Origin: Paenibacillus methanolicus
GTDB lineage: Bacteria > Bacillota > Bacilli > Paenibacillales > Paenibacillaceae
Assembly: GCF_008124765.1 (NCBI RefSeq)
Contig: NZ_VNHS01000001.1
Coordinates: 682,001 to 746,000 of the forward strand
Direction: 5' to 3'
Length of the DNA: 64,000 bases
Shown: one piece after another, positions 45,747 to 54,198 of the stretch
Numbering within the stretch: position 1 is the stretch's first letter
Layout: every line of letters begins with the position of its first letter
Translations under genes and position numbers: made by a program
The notes under the pieces: model-generated
The model's database searches: none
Told to the model about the DNA's origin: nothing
What the model saw: only the letters and a program-made list of their open reading frames with translations

Positions 45747-47324
45747 ATGAAAAAAATAGCGACACTCTGTCTCATGATCAGTATGGCGGGAAGCCTGGCC
45801 GCGTGCACAGCGAACCATTCACCGTCTGTAGAGAATACATCCACAGCGCCGGCCGATACAACAGAGGATGCGACATCGAAGAAATTCAGCATTACTTCCA
45901 TTGGCGGAACCTGGTCCCCGCTCCCTAGCGCAGACGGCGAAGGTCTAAAGGCCATTAATGAGAAATTTAATATCGATTATAAGCCCCAGTTTGTTCCTTA
46001 TGGCGAGTATAGCAGCAAATTGCCGGTCGTGATGGCCGCGGGAGACTTGCCCGATATGATCGGTTGGGAGATGGTGGACGCCAATTTCATGAAATGGGTG
46101 AAACAGGGGGCATTTATGCCGCTTGATGACTACATCGACGAGTTTCCTACATTGAAAGCCGTTCCTAAAAGCGTGTGGGATGCGGTCACAGTGGATGGCA
46201 AAATTTATGCCATTCCGCATTATTCACCAGCAAAATACGCGAAGAAAGCCGTGCTCCGCAAGGACTGGCTGGACAATCTTGGTCTCAAGATGCCGACTAA
46301 CTATGAAGAATTGAAACAAGTGGCGATCGCCTTTACGAAAGATGATCCGGATCAGAATGGAAAAGACGATACCTACGGATTTGGACTTTCTCAGGATATC
46401 GTCTATGGCGCCTCCCTGGGCGCGGCATGGGATACGGGCTGGTATCATAAGAACGAACAGGGGCAATTAATTCCAGGGACGATATCCGAGGGATTCAAGG
46501 AACAGACGCAATTCCTCGCGGACTTGTATAAAGAGGGAGCGATCCATAAGGATTGGGCCGTCTCCAATGTTATTGATATCCGCAAGGACTTTTACGCGGG
46601 TAAGTATGGGATATGGTACGAGCAGGTGACAGGTCTTGACGAGGGGATGTTCAATGCGCTGCTGGAGCATTCGCCAGAAGCCAAGATTGAAGTCATCCCA
46701 GCCTTCAAGCAAGCGGATGGACAGCAAGGCTTCTTGGAGAGCTCCGGTTATTATACGGTGACGATGCTGAATGCCAAGATGAAGAACGAGCCTGATAAAG
46801 TGAAGCGGATTCTCGGTTTTCTCGATTATTTCCGCACCTTCATCCCCTTTGATGAGCGCAACCCGCAGAATCCCGACTTTGATTGGATTTGGGGAGGGGT
46901 CAACAGAGGGTATAAGATGGTCAACAACACGGTTGTTCCAGAGCCATTCCCTGCTTCGGATGTGCGGCCGACCCGATATAGCCAGATCGCGAACTGGGCG
47001 CCGAACGATGAAGCCAATGAGCCGTGGAAATCATTGACGAACCCGCTTGCCAAGAGTTATACGCAAGCAACGGTAGAGTTACTGAAAACGACCAAGTTCT
47101 ACATCAATCCGGTAAACCGGGTTTCTTCCGAAGTTCTAATGACCAAGGGAACAGAGCTGAATGAGATTACGCGGGAATGGCAGACGAAGATGATCGTAGG
47201 TGAGGAACCGATAACCAGCTGGGATAAAATGGTGGAGGAATTCATGAATAAAGGCGGGATAGAAGTCATTGACGATGTGAACAGGCTTTTGCAAGAAACA
47301 GGCACGACGGGAGAATGGAAATAA
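45747..47324 (+). CDS. ABC transporter solute-binding lipoprotein (LplA/YtcQ-like)
   Basis: A 525-residue lipoprotein with the lipobox SLAAC at about residues 16-20 and a Ser/Thr linker. The body has GDLPDMIGWEMVDANF, PKSVWDAVTVDGKIYAIPHYSP and a C-terminal WDKMVEEFMNKGG, as in family 1 binding proteins. GGAGGGGTAG precedes ATG 45747. It delivers the substrate to the two permeases upstream. Confidence 0.93.
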   Translation: MKKIATLCLMISMAGSLAACTANHSPSVENTSTAPADTTEDATSKKFSITSIGGTWSPLPSADGEGLKAINEKFNIDYKPQFVPYGEYSSKLPVVMAAGDLPDMIGWEMVDANFMKWVKQGAFMPLDDYIDEFPTLKAVPKSVWDAVTVDGKIYAIPHYSPAKYAKKAVLRKDWLDNLGLKMPTNYEELKQVAIAFTKDDPDQNGKDDTYGFGLSQDIVYGASLGAAWDTGWYHKNEQGQLIPGTISEGFKEQTQFLADLYKEGAIHKDWAVSNVIDIRKDFYAGKYGIWYEQVTGLDEGMFNALLEHSPEAKIEVIPAFKQADGQQGFLESSGYYTVTMLNAKMKNEPDKVKRILGFLDYFRTFIPFDERNPQNPDFDWIWGGVNRGYKMVNNTVVPEPFPASDVRPTRYSQIANWAPNDEANEPWKSLTNPLAKSYTQATVELLKTTKFYINPVNRVSSEVLMTKGTELNEITREWQTKMIVGEEPITSWDKMVEEFMNKGGIEVIDDVNRLLQETGTTGEWK

Positions 47325-47346
47325 GAGATTAGCCGCTGTCCAAAGC

Positions 47347-47392
47347 AAGAAGAGCCGGTACAGGAGAAGACCTGTGGCCGGCTCTTCTTATT
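47347..47392. terminator. Bidirectional terminator between the lipoprotein and regulator genes
   Basis: AAGAAGAGCCGG...ACAGG pairs with CCTGTG...GGCCGGCTCTTCTT, a long stem between the convergent ends of 45747-47324 and 47388-49622. Confidence 0.85.
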
Positions 47393-49622
47393 GCTGCTCG
47401 TTTTTTCGGAACTCGGTTGGGGTGAATCCTGTAAGTTTCTTGAACATCCGGTTAAAAGAGTTCACGTTCTGATAACCTACGGACTGCGCCGCATCTTGAA
47501 TTCGAATATCCGGTCGAAGCAGCAGCTTCTTCACTTTGTTGATTCTTACGGAATTGACGTAGTCGACGAAGTATTCGCCTGTTTTCTCCTTAAAGTACCT
47601 GGATAAGTAGCCGCGGGATATATTGAGCTTGTCTGCAATCGTATCGAGCGTAATGTCCTTGTCATAATGCTGCTCCAGATAGTCGTATACAAAGTCAATG
47701 ATGTGATCGCGCTTATCCATGATCTCCCGGACAAGCTTGGACGATCTCTCGATCATGATAGACAGGATCTCATCCAAGTGCTCGTACGTATAGCAGCTTG
47801 GCAGCTCTGTAATCGCGATCCTTGCGGGATCAGGGTCGATGTGCCGCTGCTGCAGGCTTTTGTGCGTACGTAAGATAACCGATTCCGCGAATTGAAGGAC
47901 GCTTTGCGAGGTTTGGCCGCGCTTGCTCATTTTGCTAAGCACTCGGCGAACAATCTGAAGTGAAGCGGCAGCATTTCCGCTGTGCAGATTCGCTTCCAAT
48001 TCTTCCTCTTGGACTTGTGACAGCCCTGCCTCTTCTTCTTGACTTGTGTCTGCCGAAACAATTTGCGTTTCAATGCCGAATTTTCTCTTTTTCAGCTGGC
48101 TTAGACCGGTCTGGTAGGCTTCATTCCAATTCTCCGTTCCTTGGGAAGCCGTCAGGGTGAAGAAGCAGTATTCTCTTTCCGTCTCAAGCATATGACGAGC
48201 GTGCTCTAGGGTTTGCGCGATTAGCGGGTCGTTCCGGTCCGTGAACACAATCGAGACAATCTGGTCCATTTCCATCTGGAATGTGATGGATTCTGCATAC
48301 GTCTGGGCGATAATTCGGTTAACATATTCGCGTATGAAGGAGGTTGCCCGTTCCTCCTGCACATTCAAAAGAGACAGGTTGGATTTGTAGCTGACTTGAA
48401 ACAGCAGAAGTACGAATGAGCGATCCTCGGTGATGCTGGTTAAGCTGCTTTCATCCTGGAATCGTATTTTTTTCAACATATTCGAGTAGGCGTAGTGCCG
48501 CAGGAGAGATTCTTTGTCGGACATATCTTGGTGGATATCGCGGTGCGATTGTAAGATATCGTTGATTTTGTGATGAATGATGTTGAATTCCTTAATCCCG
48601 CTCTCTACATGAAAGGGAACGTTCCACATCTGAATTGCGTTAATAATGCGCTTTACCGGTGCATTGAGGCGAACGCTGATCAGCAAGGATACGATGACGC
48701 TGAAGGTTATGGTCAGAACGAGGAGCAGCACGAACGAATAATTCCAGCGAATCTGGCTCGAGATGGTCCGGTCCGGCAGAAGATGGACGTAAGTTAAGCC
48801 GTTCTCGCCTTTCTTATAAAAATAATACACCTTGTCTTTCATTACATAGCCCGAAGGACCGGGAAGCTCCGGAAAAGAGATGACGTCCGGCTTCGATGAG
48901 GTGTAAATCGTCCGGCCTTGTTCATTCAGAATGAAGAAATATTCGTTCACCGACTGGCCCAATTCCTTATACATTTGGTCCGCATCGACCATCGCCAGTA
49001 AATCATAGCTCGGCAGCCCCTCATTCCTCAGCATGATGGGGAGCAGCGTCTTTTGCTCGATCCAGCTATTGACGCCCTGCTCGACAAAGACGGATTCGGG
49101 GAGCAGCCGGAATTTATCTGTCTGCGAGAGCTGGTCCTTCCAGAAGGCGGCGCTATAATCGGCACTGGTATAGTAGCGGTCGAACATCGTCTCTATATCC
49201 GTGCCGCGGCTTTTCTCAATCGCAAAGCCGGAGTTCTTGTTCATCAGGATGAGGTTATCCAGATACAAGGCGCGGTTGGAGACGAGAAGCCTGATCTTCT
49301 TCATCGTCGAGACAGCGCTCGTATAGTTTACAAACTCATCCTGCGTTCCTTCCAGCTCGAGAGAAAAGGTGAGAATGGAGCTGCGGATGGAATCGATCAG
49401 GCGATCATAGTTCTCGGATGTTTTCTGCAGATTTAACGTGTTGTGGCTAATCACCTCTTCTTGCAGACTTTCCCTGTAGAAGATGACGGAATACCAAATA
49501 AATGCAGCCATAAGGGAAATCACGACCGTAAATCCAAGCAGCAGGCGGATGAACAGGGAGGACGTATATTCTTTGAGCCTCCAACCGGACAAGATTTTTT
49601 TTAGCGATATCCTGAAGGACAT
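47388..49622 (-). CDS. Membrane-spanning AraC-type one-component regulator (YesS-like)
   Basis: A 744-residue regulator. Transmembrane helices near residues 20-42 and about 290-310 flank an extracytoplasmic sensor domain (Cache-like); the cytoplasmic half ends in an AraC helix-turn-helix (about 640-744, with ITLDTIADKLNISRGYLSRYFKEKTGEY and IQDAAQSVGYQNVNSFNRMFKKLTGFTPTEF). Such proteins sense an external sugar and directly control the neighbouring importer. AAAGGAGA places the start at ATG 49622 rather than 49640. It is convergent with the ABC operon, its likely target. Confidence 0.9.
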   Translation of the reverse strand: MSFRISLKKILSGWRLKEYTSSLFIRLLLGFTVVISLMAAFIWYSVIFYRESLQEEVISHNTLNLQKTSENYDRLIDSIRSSILTFSLELEGTQDEFVNYTSAVSTMKKIRLLVSNRALYLDNLILMNKNSGFAIEKSRGTDIETMFDRYYTSADYSAAFWKDQLSQTDKFRLLPESVFVEQGVNSWIEQKTLLPIMLRNEGLPSYDLLAMVDADQMYKELGQSVNEYFFILNEQGRTIYTSSKPDVISFPELPGPSGYVMKDKVYYFYKKGENGLTYVHLLPDRTISSQIRWNYSFVLLLVLTITFSVIVSLLISVRLNAPVKRIINAIQMWNVPFHVESGIKEFNIIHHKINDILQSHRDIHQDMSDKESLLRHYAYSNMLKKIRFQDESSLTSITEDRSFVLLLFQVSYKSNLSLLNVQEERATSFIREYVNRIIAQTYAESITFQMEMDQIVSIVFTDRNDPLIAQTLEHARHMLETEREYCFFTLTASQGTENWNEAYQTGLSQLKKRKFGIETQIVSADTSQEEEAGLSQVQEEELEANLHSGNAAASLQIVRRVLSKMSKRGQTSQSVLQFAESVILRTHKSLQQRHIDPDPARIAITELPSCYTYEHLDEILSIMIERSSKLVREIMDKRDHIIDFVYDYLEQHYDKDITLDTIADKLNISRGYLSRYFKEKTGEYFVDYVNSVRINKVKKLLLRPDIRIQDAAQSVGYQNVNSFNRMFKKLTGFTPTEFRKNEQQ

Positions 49623-49940
49623 AAAGTTCTCCTTTGCCATGGATAGTTGTCACTCTAATTAAAGCATGATTAGCGGCTCCGGTGTATCACCGTATTTTAA
49701 CTTTATACACGTATTTGAGATTAAGGGCAGGTGTAAATGCGGTTCATTGAGGTCACGTGGCTTTAAAAACCGTTGAACTCATGTTCCATGAATACTGGGC
49801 AATTTTGAACCTCATTCATCTTTTTCAATGTTTGTGCCAAAACGGTGTAGCTTATCGAAAAGCGATGATGTTCAACCGGTGTTCATTTCGATAACGTAGG
49901 GACACGTAGAGAACAAGAAGTGTTAAGGAGCGGAACGAAG
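49623..49940. other. Divergent intergenic region
   Basis: About 320 bases between the regulator and the racemase operon. It is AT-rich and must hold two promoters, but no hexamer pair stands out. No repeat or terminator seen. Confidence 0.5.
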
Positions 49941-51053
49941 ATGAGAATCGATAAAATCGAAATGAGGCAGATTCAAGTACCGTTAAAAGACCCCTTCGAA
50001 ACAAGCTTCGGCCGGATGGACAGGAAGGATTGCGTGATCATCAGCGTACATAGCGGCGGCATAGTCGGATACGGGGAAAGCACCGCTTTCTCGCATCCTT
50101 TCTATAACGAAGAAACAACCGGAACGATCTGGTATATGCTAGAGCATTTTCTGATTCCTGCGTTATTGGGCAAGGAGGTGGCAAGTCCCGAGGAGGTATC
50201 TGGCTTGTTCGCCTCGGTTCGCCGCAATCATATGGCCATCGCTGCGATCGAGACGGCTGTCTGGGATTTGTATGCCAAACAGAATGGCATTCCGTTATCG
50301 CAAGCATTGGGCGGCGAGAAGCAGGAAATTGAGGTTGGCGTGAGTATCGGCATCGAGCCAACGGTCGACTTGGTTGTTCAGAACGTAGAACGATTCGTGG
50401 AGCAAGGCTACAAGCGAATGAAGGTGAAAATTAAACCGGGCTTCGATGTCCGGCTAGTAGAAGCGATCCGCAAGCGATTCGGCGATGAACTGCCGCTGAT
50501 GGTGGATGCGAATTCCGCCTATACGCTTCAGGATCTGCCTACTCTGAAGGAATTGGACCACTACAACCTGATGATGATCGAGCAGCCGCTTGCTCATAAC
50601 GATATTATCGAACACGCGAGTCTGCAGCGTGAGCTGCGAACTGCTGTCTGTCTGGATGAAAGCATTCACACCATAGCCGATGCCCGGCATGCGATTGAAC
50701 TTGGCAGCTGCAGGATCATGAATATTAAGCTTGGCCGTGTAGGCGGGTTAACGAATGCGAAGAAGATTCACGATCTCTGCCAGCTCCATGGGATACCGGT
50801 CTGGTGCGGCGGGATGCTGGAGCTTGGCATTGGCCGTCTTCATAATATCGCCCTTTCTTCGTTAACTAACTTTGTTATTCCGGGGGATGTATCAGCATCG
50901 AAGCGATTCTGGGAGCAGGACATCGTTCTGCCAGGGATCGAGATGATTCGTCCGGGTATCCTTGCCGTTCCAACGAATGTTGGAATCGGTCACGAGGTAG
51001 GCGAGCAATCGCTTGAACGATTGACGGTCAGGAAGCTGACGCGGGTCGGTTAA
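49941..51053 (+). CDS. N-succinylamino acid racemase/o-succinylbenzoate synthase-like enzyme
   Basis: A 370-residue member of the enolase superfamily, NSAR/OSBS group (MenC-related). Visible active-site residues: Lys of the KVK pair at about 161-163, Asp of MVDANSAY, Glu of MIEQPLAH, Asp of CLDESIH and the second Lys in NIKLGRVGG. The block GGMLELGIGRLHNIALSSL is diagnostic of this group. Given the GNAT and M20 partners, the likely reaction is racemisation of N-succinyl-D-amino acids. AAGGAG sets ATG 49941. First of four tightly spaced genes. Confidence 0.9.
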   Translation: MRIDKIEMRQIQVPLKDPFETSFGRMDRKDCVIISVHSGGIVGYGESTAFSHPFYNEETTGTIWYMLEHFLIPALLGKEVASPEEVSGLFASVRRNHMAIAAIETAVWDLYAKQNGIPLSQALGGEKQEIEVGVSIGIEPTVDLVVQNVERFVEQGYKRMKVKIKPGFDVRLVEAIRKRFGDELPLMVDANSAYTLQDLPTLKELDHYNLMMIEQPLAHNDIIEHASLQRELRTAVCLDESIHTIADARHAIELGSCRIMNIKLGRVGGLTNAKKIHDLCQLHGIPVWCGGMLELGIGRLHNIALSSLTNFVIPGDVSASKRFWEQDIVLPGIEMIRPGILAVPTNVGIGHEVGEQSLERLTVRKLTRVG

Positions 51054-51076
51054 GCGCTACCAATAGGGAGAGGAAG

Positions 51077-52036
51077 ATGGGTATGTCCAGGTATGTAACA
51101 ATCAGCTGTCTGGCGCCTCCGAACAAGACAGTAGATAACGGGAACGGCGTGGAAGGCATCGTTGTCCAAATGATAGCCAAATGGGAAAGGCAGCTGCAGC
51201 ATGTGCTGCCGGATCAGCCGGATCTCATCGTATTGCCGGAGTGCTGCGATGAGCCTTACATGGAAGGCATGAATCCGGAATGGCTGTATGCATTTTACCG
51301 CTATCGGGGGAATCGGATCCTCGACTTCTTCGCCGAAGTGTCCAAAGCCCACCAGTGCTATATCGCGTACTCGGCCATGATGGAGATGGAAGACGGCACC
51401 TTCCGTAACGCGACATTGCTTATCGATCGTTCCGGAGAGATCTGCGGTGTGTATAACAAAAATCATATAACGATCAGACAGAAATCAACCTCCACGACTT
51501 TGTATGGAAAAGAAGCTGCTGTCATAGAGACTGATTTTGGCCGCGTTGCTTGCATCATCTGCTTTGACATTAATTTTAATGAGCTGATGGAGCAATATGT
51601 GAAGCAGAAGCCGGATCTGATCGTGTTCTCGTCCGCTTACCACGGGGGATTGATGCAGTCGTATTGGGCATACACTTGCAGAGCGCATTTTGCGGGAGCG
51701 ATATGGCTGCCTGATCCTTGTTCGATTCTAAGTCCCGTAGGAGAAGTCCTCGGAGAGAGCACGCACTTCTATCCTTTCGTGACAAGGACCGTGAACATGG
51801 ATTGTGCGGTTGTTCATTATGATTACAACAAGCCGAAACTCGATGCGGTAAAACAAAAGTACGGCTCTAAGGTCAGGATCAGCGATCCGGGACGGCTGAA
51901 TGCATTCGTCATTTCGAGCGAGAGCGAGGACTTCACGATTCAGGAGATTGTCAGGGAGTTCGACCTGGAATTATTGGATGACTACTGGGTGCGGTCAAGA
52001 GCCGATCGCTGCAAGCCTGGTCACATGGAGCCGTAA
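51077..52036 (+). CDS. Nitrilase-superfamily amidohydrolase
   Basis: A 319-residue carbon-nitrogen hydrolase. The catalytic triad is visible as Glu in VLPECCDEP, Lys in YNKNHIT and Cys in CIICFDINF. The family includes amidases and N-carbamoyl-amino-acid hydrolases. GGGAGAGG precedes ATG 51077; ATG 51083 is also possible. Its place between the racemase and the GNAT gene is not part of the known three-gene N-succinylation set. Inference: it may release D-amino acids from D-amides or carbamoyl derivatives. Confidence 0.85.
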   Translation: MGMSRYVTISCLAPPNKTVDNGNGVEGIVVQMIAKWERQLQHVLPDQPDLIVLPECCDEPYMEGMNPEWLYAFYRYRGNRILDFFAEVSKAHQCYIAYSAMMEMEDGTFRNATLLIDRSGEICGVYNKNHITIRQKSTSTTLYGKEAAVIETDFGRVACIICFDINFNELMEQYVKQKPDLIVFSSAYHGGLMQSYWAYTCRAHFAGAIWLPDPCSILSPVGEVLGESTHFYPFVTRTVNMDCAVVHYDYNKPKLDAVKQKYGSKVRISDPGRLNAFVISSESEDFTIQEIVREFDLELLDDYWVRSRADRCKPGHMEP

Positions 52037-52068
52037 GGACAGACCGGCCCGGGAAGAGGAGACGAAGT

Positions 52069-52896
52069 ATGGCATATGAACAAGAAGCAAGTGTACAAAT
52101 TCGTTTAATTACGGAAGCAAGCGAGCTTCGCGAGGCCGTCGAGCTTCAGCAACTGGTTTGGAGACCGGATGCGGTCTCTTCTATGCAGCATATGAGAGCG
52201 GCGATCCTACATGGCGGATCAGTCATTGGGGCATTTTGCGAGGAGAAGCTCGTTGGATTTTGTTACGGCTTCGCAGGCTATGATGGCAACGAGCCTTATC
52301 TAGGCTCACACATGATGGCCATCCACCCCGCCTATCGGGACCTGGGAATAGGGATGCGACTGAAGCTGGAACAGCGGTTATGGGCGATGCAGGCCGGATA
52401 CGGTACAATCGTGTGGACCTTCGATCCCTTCGAATCCCGCAACGCTTACCTGAATATTTGCAAACTGGGCGGCGTGGTATCGACCTATATCCCTGCCTTT
52501 TACGGGCTGGATGATGCGGGCTTCCCTACGGATCGCTTTGTTGTGGAGTGGATGCTCTCCTCAGACCGTGTCGTGCGCACGGTCAGCGAAGGGCCGCAGC
52601 CAATTGGCGACATGTCGGACTATCCGCGGCTGCTATTGGTCACTTGCTCCACAGATAAGCTTCTAGCTGCTAAACAGGTACCATATGGCGATCTGATCGG
52701 CAAGTCGCATGGACTGAGGCTGCCTGTCCCTCGGAACGCATCCAGTCTGAAGCAGTCACGGCCAGATCTCTATCAGGGGTGGCAGAGGCAAGTGCGCGAG
52801 CTGTCCATGACCGCATTCGCCAAAGGCTACCAGGTTGTAGCCTGTCATCAGTCGGAACCGGAGATTCAAGACTATGTGCTTGAACGAAAACGATGA
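52069..52896 (+). CDS. GNAT acyltransferase (predicted D-amino acid N-succinyltransferase)
   Basis: A 275-residue COG3375-type GNAT protein. The acyl-CoA-binding region is MMAIHPAYRDLGIGMRLKLEQR, in which Q/RxxGxG/A is represented by RDLGIG. In the characterised Geobacillus pathway a protein of this kind uses succinyl-CoA to N-succinylate D-amino acids, the step before the racemase. GAAGAGGAGACG precedes ATG 52069. It overlaps the M20 gene by 4 bases. Confidence 0.85.
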   Translation: MAYEQEASVQIRLITEASELREAVELQQLVWRPDAVSSMQHMRAAILHGGSVIGAFCEEKLVGFCYGFAGYDGNEPYLGSHMMAIHPAYRDLGIGMRLKLEQRLWAMQAGYGTIVWTFDPFESRNAYLNICKLGGVVSTYIPAFYGLDDAGFPTDRFVVEWMLSSDRVVRTVSEGPQPIGDMSDYPRLLLVTCSTDKLLAAKQVPYGDLIGKSHGLRLPVPRNASSLKQSRPDLYQGWQRQVRELSMTAFAKGYQVVACHQSEPEIQDYVLERKR

Positions 52897-54101
52897 ATAC
52901 AGCCATCACGGCGTGGCTCCGCGCACACCAGGAACAATTGAAATCAACCTATGCCGAATTACATGCGTTAGCGGAAGTAAGCTGGCAGGAAAACCGGACG
53001 ACTCGGTATCTAAGCCGGGTATTAGATGAAATCGGTATCGAGTACGAGTGCTTTGAAGCTCATACCGGACTTGTCGCCCATTGGAAGAAGGACACAAGAT
53101 TCGCGCTAGAGGATATGAGAGAAAACTCCGTTATCGCGCTTCGGACAGATATTGACGCTTTATGGCAGCAAGTAGACGGTGTAAGCAGGGCGAACCACTC
53201 TTGCGGGCATGATGCGCATATGACCATGGTGTTGTATGCAATAAAGGCACTTCAGGCAATTGGTTTTGAGCCTGCTGGCGAGTTAAGAGTATTGTTCCAG
53301 CCTGCGGAGGAAGTAGGGGAAGGTGCGCTCAAGCTGCTCGAAGCAGGCTGTCTTGATGATGCCGATTACTTGCTGGGCATCCATGTGCGGCCCACCAAGG
53401 AGCTTGCATACGGGCAAGTGTCCAGCGCCATCTATCATGGGGCATGTGCGGTATTAGAAGGGAAAGTCTCAGGCATCCAAGCGCATGCGGCCCGTCCATA
53501 TGACGGATTGAATGTCATTGAGGTGATAGCCGACATCATCAAGGCAGCTCAAGCGGTTTCCGAGGACTACTCGGATGTACCGGCTTCCTGCAAAGTGACG
53601 AAGCTTCATGTTCCGAACGAGAGCAGCAATATCATTCCAGCCTTAGGAGCCTTCACGATTGATATTCGTGCACAGACGAATGAAGCGATGGATGCCTTGC
53701 TGCCCGAATTAGAAGCCGCCATTCATCGCGTCTGTCAAGGACATGGCAGCCCTGTGGAGCTGCAGTTGAAGTCCCGGATGGTTGCTGCGCGTCCAGATCC
53801 CGATCTGGAGGCTTTGGTTGGCGAGGTAATCGTCGCGTTACTCGGGAATAACGGATGGGCCCCGCCTCCTGTGACGCCTGGCGGGGAGGATTTTCATTTT
53901 TACCCGCTGCGCCGACCTGAGCTTCACGCCACCATGATTGGCCTCGGCTGCGGCTTATCCCCAGGGCTGCATCATCCTCAGATGCAGTTTCACTTAGAGG
54001 CATTGGAGATTGGGGCGGCTGTATTGGCGATGTCCGTCGTCCGGATCAGCCAGGTACTGCAGCACCGGGCCGATATTCACGGGCTATCTGAAAGGGGGTG
54101 A
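52893..54101 (+). CDS. M20-family N-acyl-L-amino acid hydrolase
   Basis: A 402-residue metallopeptidase of the M20/ACY1 group. CGHDAHMTMV gives the metal His and Asp, FQPAEEVGEGA the catalytic Glu pair, and GGEDFHFY and LHHPQMQFH the distal ligands. It should release the L-amino acid from its N-succinyl form, completing the D to L conversion. The start overlaps the GNAT stop (ATGA). Confidence 0.9.
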   Translation: MNTAITAWLRAHQEQLKSTYAELHALAEVSWQENRTTRYLSRVLDEIGIEYECFEAHTGLVAHWKKDTRFALEDMRENSVIALRTDIDALWQQVDGVSRANHSCGHDAHMTMVLYAIKALQAIGFEPAGELRVLFQPAEEVGEGALKLLEAGCLDDADYLLGIHVRPTKELAYGQVSSAIYHGACAVLEGKVSGIQAHAARPYDGLNVIEVIADIIKAAQAVSEDYSDVPASCKVTKLHVPNESSNIIPALGAFTIDIRAQTNEAMDALLPELEAAIHRVCQGHGSPVELQLKSRMVAARPDPDLEALVGEVIVALLGNNGWAPPPVTPGGEDFHFYPLRRPELHATMIGLGCGLSPGLHHPQMQFHLEALEIGAAVLAMSVVRISQVLQHRADIHGLSERG

Positions 54102-54198
54102 GTGGAATAGACAAATAATGCACTCCAATCTTGAAATACAGGAGTAAGTGAATCGGATGGGAGAGCGAGTCCCTGCTCAAAGAGAAAGGGTGAAGCTA

